Shown here: positions 59,166 through 64,000 of the stretch, one piece after another | How the letters are laid out: each line of letters opens with the position of its first letter | How positions within the stretch are numbered: the first letter of the stretch is position 1 | Source of the DNA: Verrucomicrobiaceae bacterium | GTDB taxonomy: Bacteria > Verrucomicrobiota > Verrucomicrobiia > Verrucomicrobiales > Verrucomicrobiaceae | DNA: 64,000 nt | NCBI GenBank assembly: GCA_947466075.1 | Contig: CANIBP010000022.1 | Location: 20,013 to 84,012, forward strand | Direction: 5' to 3' | Program-made: the position numbers and the translations under genes | Notes under the pieces: generated by a model | What the model was told of the DNA's origin: nothing | The model's input: only the letters and a program-made list of their open reading frames with translations | The model's database searches: none

Positions 59166-60182
59166 TCACGCCTCAAACAAATGCAGCGGCGAGGTGTTGG
59201 TCTTGTACTGACCGTCCTTGCCCAGTGATTTGCCGTTGCCGTTGCTGTCGCGATTGGTGGAGGTGACGACGAAGTGTTTGCCGTCAGGATGAAGCGCGAG
59301 GCTGTGGCAGTTCGCCATTTTGGTGTTCACATGGAACGGCTCTTTGTCCGCCGGATTCAGCAGGAAAAGCATGCCGCTGCCAGGTGTTCCTGAACTCACG
59401 GCCATCAGGCAGCCGCTCGGATGCTGCACGAGGTCATGGATGTAGCCTTCCTTGTTCGTGCCATGCGTCACGGTCTTGGTGAGTTTACCGCTGGCGGTGT
59501 CGAAGAACAAGATCGTTGGAATGCTTTGCGGCGTCGCACCATTCTGCGGCGTCGTGCCGGCGGCGAGCAGCGTCTTGCCTCCGTCGATGAACAGCAGCAC
59601 GCGCAAGCCGCCGAGATCTTGAATGCGATCCAGTTTGTAGAGAACGGTGGCGTCGAAAGAGCGCTGCTTCTTCTTCAATTCGAGATCCCATGTCTCAATG
59701 CGACCCCGCATGTCACCGAAGGTGATGGTCGTGTCCATCGTCAGCGCATAGATATCCTCGCCAGCATCGCGCTCGGCCAGGTTCTTGCCACTCGCCGAAT
59801 CCCAGACGCGAATAAAGTGATCTTTGCCACAAGTCGCGATGCGCTTGCCATCGGGTGAAACTGCAATCTGCCGCAGCCAGCCATCATGCGCCGTTTCATG
59901 CTGCCAGATGGACTTTTCGCCTTCGCAGCAGCGGAGCTGGCCCCAGGAGTCGGCGCAGAACAGATGCGGCTGCTGTGAATGAAACGCTAGCGCCGTGCTG
60001 TAGCCGTGAAATCCGTTCAGCGAGGGCAGGGGAGCCAGTGTTTTGCCATCAAACTGCCACCGCCGCACCGCAGGCTCGTATCCGGCCGCCGCAAGGATGC
60101 TGCCGTCATGATTGAAGCGCGCCGCCGTGATCTGACGCTCCGATGGGAACTCAGTGAGTTGTTTGGGTTCCAGTTTCATCAC
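59166..60182 (-). CDS. WD40-repeat protein
   Basis: 'QIAVSPDGKRIATCGKDHFIRVWDSASGKNLA', 'HSLALHPDGKHFVVTSTNR'; 4-nt overlap with upstream DUF1501 gene. Confidence 0.85.
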   Translation of the reverse strand: MMKLEPKQLTEFPSERQITAARFNHDGSILAAAGYEPAVRRWQFDGKTLAPLPSLNGFHGYSTALAFHSQQPHLFCADSWGQLRCCEGEKSIWQHETAHDGWLRQIAVSPDGKRIATCGKDHFIRVWDSASGKNLAERDAGEDIYALTMDTTITFGDMRGRIETWDLELKKKQRSFDATVLYKLDRIQDLGGLRVLLFIDGGKTLLAAGTTPQNGATPQSIPTILFFDTASGKLTKTVTHGTNKEGYIHDLVQHPSGCLMAVSSGTPGSGMLFLLNPADKEPFHVNTKMANCHSLALHPDGKHFVVTSTNRDSNGNGKSLGKDGQYKTNTSPLHLFEA

Positions 60183-61435
60183 GCCAGCGCCTCCTTGATG
60201 GGCAGCATGTCATCGTGGGCGATGGGCAGCGGTTGTCCGGCGTTGTCGAACTCGGTCTTCATCGGATCAATGCCCAGCGCGCGATACCAGGTGTGAAACG
60301 CCGCGCCGATGTCATGCGGCTGCGATTTTACTTCGGTGCCGCGCTCATTTGTCTCGCCCACAACCGTGCCGTGCTTCACGCCGTGGCCCGCCATCGCGAT
60401 GCTCCAGGCCTCCGGCCAATGATCGCGGCCCACATGGCCGTTGATGCGTGGTGTGCGGCCAAATTCGCTCAGGCAGATCACCAGCGTGGTTTTGAGCAGT
60501 CCGCTCGCTTCGAGATCTTCCAGCATGGCGCTGAATGCCTGGTCAAACTTCGGCACCATCGTGGCGTGCGCGTTGAAGTTGTCGCCATGCGTGTCCCAGC
60601 CGTAGCTTGTCACTTTGACGAAACGCACCCCTGCTTCGAGCATCTGCCGCGCCACGAGCATGTGCTGGCCGAAATCGTGCCTTCCGTAGCGGTCGCGATC
60701 ACGCTCCGGCAGTTTCGAAGTGTCGAAAATGTCCGCGCGAGCCATCAACTTCTCCGCCATGTCGAACACGGAGGCGTTCGCTTCCACCACACGCTTCTCG
60801 CGCTGTTTCGCAAAGCGTTGATCAAGCATCTGGCGCAGTTCATTGCGCGCGGCGTCCTGCTCCGCGCTGATGTCGGGATGGCGCAGCAGATTCTCCGGCG
60901 GCTTGCCATCGCCAAAGGCCAGCGAGCCGTATTTCGGCCCGAGAAAGCCCGCATCCTCGGCTCTGAAACCACCACTGCCCGGTTTGATCCACACATAGGG
61001 CGGCAGTCCGCTTGATCCCGGCCCCAGCAGCTTCGCCACGCCCGCACCGAAGTGCGGATACGGCACGCCGCGATTCTTTGGATCACCGCGCTGAATGCGA
61101 TCCACGCCAGACGAATGCGCGTTGTCCTTGGTACACATGCTCCGCACGACGCAGAGCTTGTGCATCTGCTTTGCGAGCTTCGGCATCAGCTCACAGAAAT
61201 GCACGCCTGGCACCGAAGTCGGAATGCTGCGAAACGGCCCGCCAAATTCCGTGTTCGGCTTCGGATCCCACGTTTCGAGCTGCGACATCCCGCCATCCAG
61301 CCACACGAACAGCACCTGCTTGTCCCGCTGCTTCATCGCCTCCGCGAACAGCGGCGACGTCAGCAGGCCTAGTCCGCCGCCGAGGAAGGCGCGGCGCGAG
61401 AAGGTGTGATCGCGTGGGGTGCAGAGTGGGTTCAT
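60179..61435 (-). CDS. DUF1501 domain-containing protein
   Basis: 'TFSRRAFLGGGLGLLTSPLFAEA', 'VLFVWLDGGMSQLETWDPKPNTEFGGPFRSI', 'LVICLSEFGRTPRINGHVGRDHWPEAWSIAMAGHGVKHG'. Confidence 0.94.
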   Translation of the reverse strand: MNPLCTPRDHTFSRRAFLGGGLGLLTSPLFAEAMKQRDKQVLFVWLDGGMSQLETWDPKPNTEFGGPFRSIPTSVPGVHFCELMPKLAKQMHKLCVVRSMCTKDNAHSSGVDRIQRGDPKNRGVPYPHFGAGVAKLLGPGSSGLPPYVWIKPGSGGFRAEDAGFLGPKYGSLAFGDGKPPENLLRHPDISAEQDAARNELRQMLDQRFAKQREKRVVEANASVFDMAEKLMARADIFDTSKLPERDRDRYGRHDFGQHMLVARQMLEAGVRFVKVTSYGWDTHGDNFNAHATMVPKFDQAFSAMLEDLEASGLLKTTLVICLSEFGRTPRINGHVGRDHWPEAWSIAMAGHGVKHGTVVGETNERGTEVKSQPHDIGAAFHTWYRALGIDPMKTEFDNAGQPLPIAHDDMLPIKEALA

Positions 61436-61439
61436 GATG

Positions 61440-62990
61440 TTAGTGATTCACAAAAAACTCGGTCGAACTGAGCAAGGCCCAGGCATAGTCGGCAATTGCC
61501 TGCGTTTTGTCGGCAGCATGAGCCTTGAGCCATGACTGTAGCTCGGTTTTTTCTTCGTTGGTCGGGAGGCGTGTCAGTGTCGTGAGATACAGTTCTTCGG
61601 TGGGATCGGGCAGCTTCGTGAGATGGTCGATCAGGTTGCCTGCGCGCGGTTTCAGCGCCCATTGGACATGATCGCTGTTGCGGAAGAACAAGGCGCTGCG
61701 CAGCGAGGGATTGGCGGCGAGTTCAGGTTCCTTGGCGGGATTGGCCAGCGCGGCGGCAAAGGCTTTTTCGAAGTCGGCGAGGCTGTATTTGAGCGCATCG
61801 ACCTTCACATCGGGTTTGGAGTTCTTTTCAAGGCGCTCTCGCTCGCCAGTGGCGATGAGGAAGGCGCGGAGCTGCTGCTCGGCGGTGAGATGGCGCTGAT
61901 GAGCACCGGACTGCTGATAAGCCTGCGTGTGGGCGATTTCGCGAATCAGCCAGCGCAGGTCGAAATGATGTGCGGTGAGTTCTTTGGCGAGCAGATCAAG
62001 CAACGCGGGATGCGCGGGCGGATTCTCGGTGTGATGCAGGTCCAGCGGCTCGACGATGCCTTTGCCGATGAGCAGAAACCACACGCGGTTGGCGATATTC
62101 TTGGCAAACAATGCGTTCTCCGGCGCTGGCACCCGTTGCGCGATCTCGTGCAGCGGACTGAAATTCGGCTGACCGACTTCCTTGGTTTTGCGGTCGGGTT
62201 TGACCAGCCAGCCGTCATCGGTGGTGGAGACGGGAATCATGACTTCTTCGCCAAACGGAATGCGCGGCGCGGTCTGCGCCTTCTTGCTGGTGAGCACGGA
62301 GGCAAACTCATATTTCGCCGTGACCAGTCCCTCGCTGACCCACGGCGTCTTGTGTTTCTCGTCGGCGGGCTGGAGCTTGAGGTTCTGATAGACGGTGTAG
62401 AGGCCGCTGAAGTCGATCTGCTTATAATCATTCACGCTGAGATGCCGGTGGCACTGGCAGCACTGCAAGTCGATGCCCATGAACATGCGTCCCACATCGC
62501 GGGTGAGGCCCGGGTAGTCCGTGTCCTGCTGCCCCACCTTCTCCAGCCGTCGGGTGATGAAATAACCGGCCCCGCGCTGCTTCTCGTTGAGGAAATCTGG
62601 TGCCAGCATCTCCCGCACCATCGCATCCCACGGCTTGTTCGTTTTGAAACATTCCACCAGCCACGCCTTCCACGCCTCATTCTCGCCCCGGCGCTCCATC
62701 AGCATCACGTTAAACGCATCCGCCGCCCGCACCGCAAAGCGTGGAGCCGCGATAAGCTTGTTGATCAACTTCGCACGCTTGTCCGGCGTCTTGTCGGCCA
62801 GGAAAGCCCGCGCTTCCTCTGCCGAGGGAATGCCACCGTCGAAGTCGAGCCACACACGGCGCAGAAACTCCGCGTCATCGGCATGAGCTGGCTTTGCGAC
62901 CTTCGCGAACAGCAATGCGTCGATCTTCGGCGCAAGCGCTGCCTCCTCCGCCCAAGCGGTGGCAGTCAGAGCCAGAAGACAAACGATCAT
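61440..62990 (-). CDS. DUF1549 domain-containing secreted protein
   Basis: Signal 'VCLLALTATAWA'; 'LRRVWLDFDGGIPSAEEARAFLAD', 'GIDLQCCQCHRHLSVNDYKQIDFSGLY'. Confidence 0.88.
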   Translation of the reverse strand: MIVCLLALTATAWAEEAALAPKIDALLFAKVAKPAHADDAEFLRRVWLDFDGGIPSAEEARAFLADKTPDKRAKLINKLIAAPRFAVRAADAFNVMLMERRGENEAWKAWLVECFKTNKPWDAMVREMLAPDFLNEKQRGAGYFITRRLEKVGQQDTDYPGLTRDVGRMFMGIDLQCCQCHRHLSVNDYKQIDFSGLYTVYQNLKLQPADEKHKTPWVSEGLVTAKYEFASVLTSKKAQTAPRIPFGEEVMIPVSTTDDGWLVKPDRKTKEVGQPNFSPLHEIAQRVPAPENALFAKNIANRVWFLLIGKGIVEPLDLHHTENPPAHPALLDLLAKELTAHHFDLRWLIREIAHTQAYQQSGAHQRHLTAEQQLRAFLIATGERERLEKNSKPDVKVDALKYSLADFEKAFAAALANPAKEPELAANPSLRSALFFRNSDHVQWALKPRAGNLIDHLTKLPDPTEELYLTTLTRLPTNEEKTELQSWLKAHAADKTQAIADYAWALLSSTEFFVNH

Positions 62991-63114
62991 GTGTTGTATT
63001 TAGCCTATACGGGAGGCGGGGCGGCGGTATTGCAAACTAAAGTGGGCAGGACTCGGGCTAGCTATGCCGATGAAAAAGTGGCAGACCATTTTCCGACTCG
63101 TGCTATGGGTGCGC

Positions 63115-63450
63115 ATGATTGCCACTTTCGATGACCTCATTGACGCCGTACTGCACCTGCCCAAGGGGGACCAGATGCGCATTCTCTCGGTGGTGGCGAT
63201 GGAGGTGGCGGATGCGCATCCGGGGATTGATTTTCAAGACAACGTTTGCGGCGGCGCGGCCCGCATCATTCGCACGCGCATTCCCGTCTGGCTGCTGGAG
63301 GCGCTGCGTCGCCAGGGAAAGACGGATGCCGAGCTGCTGGCGGCCTATCCGACACTGAACGCGGAAGACCTTGCCAATGCCTGGAACTACGCCCGTTCCC
63401 ATCGCGAGGAGATGGACCGCGAGATCGCGGCCAATGGTGATGAGTCATGA
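63115..63450 (+). CDS. DUF433 family protein (putative antitoxin)
   Basis: 'GIDFQDNVCGGAARIIRTRIPVWLLEALRRQGKTDAELLAAYPTLNAEDLANAWNYARSHREEMDREI'; start trimmed from 63064. Confidence 0.85.
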   Translation: MIATFDDLIDAVLHLPKGDQMRILSVVAMEVADAHPGIDFQDNVCGGAARIIRTRIPVWLLEALRRQGKTDAELLAAYPTLNAEDLANAWNYARSHREEMDREIAANGDES

Positions 63451-63788
63451 TCGCACGGCTGTATTCCAACGAGAACTTTCCTCTGCTCGTGGTCGAGGAA
63501 CTTCGCCGCTTGGGGCATGACGTGCTCACCACCCGCGATGCGGGCAAATCGAATGAGGGCATCCCGGATGAAGAGGTGCTGCGTTTCGCCGCAGAGAGTG
63601 GCCGCGCTGTCATCACCCACAACCGTCAGGATTTTATCCGTCTGCATCGCCAGAGTCCCGACCATGCCGGGATCATCGTCTGCACCGACAATCCCGACTT
63701 TCCCGCACTCGCCGCCAAGGTGCATGCGCAGCTTGAAGCGCTGGAATCGCTTCAAGGCCAGTTGGTGCGGGTCAATCGTGGTGCCTGA
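63447..63788 (+). CDS. DUF5615 PIN-like protein (putative toxin)
   Basis: 'MIARLYSNENFPLLVVEELRRLGHDVLTTRDAGKSNEGIPDEEVLRFAAESGRAVITHNRQDFIRLH'; 4-nt overlap with DUF433 gene. Confidence 0.87.
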   Translation: MIARLYSNENFPLLVVEELRRLGHDVLTTRDAGKSNEGIPDEEVLRFAAESGRAVITHNRQDFIRLHRQSPDHAGIIVCTDNPDFPALAAKVHAQLEALESLQGQLVRVNRGA

Positions 63789-63824
63789 GTCGATTCAAGG
63801 CTTCCCATCGCAGGAGACGAAACC

Positions 63825-63860
63825 GCGATAGAGGGACAAACTGCGATAGAGGGACAGACA
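63825..63860. repeat. Two tandem 18-bp units (GCGATAGAGGGACAaact / GCGATAGAGGGACAgaca)
   Basis: Exact 14-nt match at 63825-63838 and 63843-63856. Confidence 0.8.
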
Positions 63861-63874
63861 TGAATGGCACTCGG

Positions 63875-64000
63875 TTAAGCAGCAGCACGGTAGCGTTCAC
63901 GATGGGGGATTTCTTGGAACTTGTGGCGCGGGGCAGTTAGTAATTGATAGGACTTCGGCCTTCGTTTTTTGGCGCGCGGTTCGCGTCGATCAGGACGTAA
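63875..64000 (-). mobile_element. Transposase C-terminal fragment (IS4-like), continues beyond right edge
   Basis: Minus-strand open frame LRPDRREPRAKKRRPKSYQLLTAPRHKFQEIPHRERYRAAA* resembling IS4-type transposase C-termini (EPRxxKRRPKxYxLLTxPR). Confidence 0.65.

Noticed and set aside
61623-63134. 503-aa plus-strand ORF
   Set aside because: Antisense to DUF1549 gene; overlaps start of the DUF433 gene; no domains seen.

Overview
This 64 kb window is a moderately GC-rich bacterial chromosome segment. Gene content (DUF1501/DUF1549/DUF1553 secreted proteins, Gld-type ABC cluster, GldG/DUF4340, extended Rho) suggests the Planctomycetota-Verrucomicrobiota group, most likely Verrucomicrobiota; this is inference from content only. 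Most of it is housekeeping: folP, pcrA/uvrD-like helicase, mutL, eno, queE, tatA, pdxJ-acpS-coaD-yceD-rpmF, glgX, rho, a YebC-family gene and one tRNA-Asp(GTC). Accessory regions include three loci of DUF1501/DUF1549-type proteins, a MoxR-DUF58-DUF4129-DUF4350-SpoIIM-RDD cluster, a DUF433/DUF5615 toxin-antitoxin-like pair, and a transposase C-terminus running off the right edge that the ORF track misses. The most notable observations are: (i) a second, diverged copy of the last 29 codons of folP about 1.3 kb downstream of folP, each copy followed directly by a hairpin whose stems differ by a compensatory pair, bracketing a lower-GC orphan gene; (ii) an apparent fusion of an RfaE2/HldE-type nucleotidyltransferase to a PurN-type formyltransferase; (iii) an orphan gene split at an 8-nt G tract. 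I found no CRISPR array, no rRNA, no prophage and no clear new defence system. Function calls are from motif recognition without database searches.
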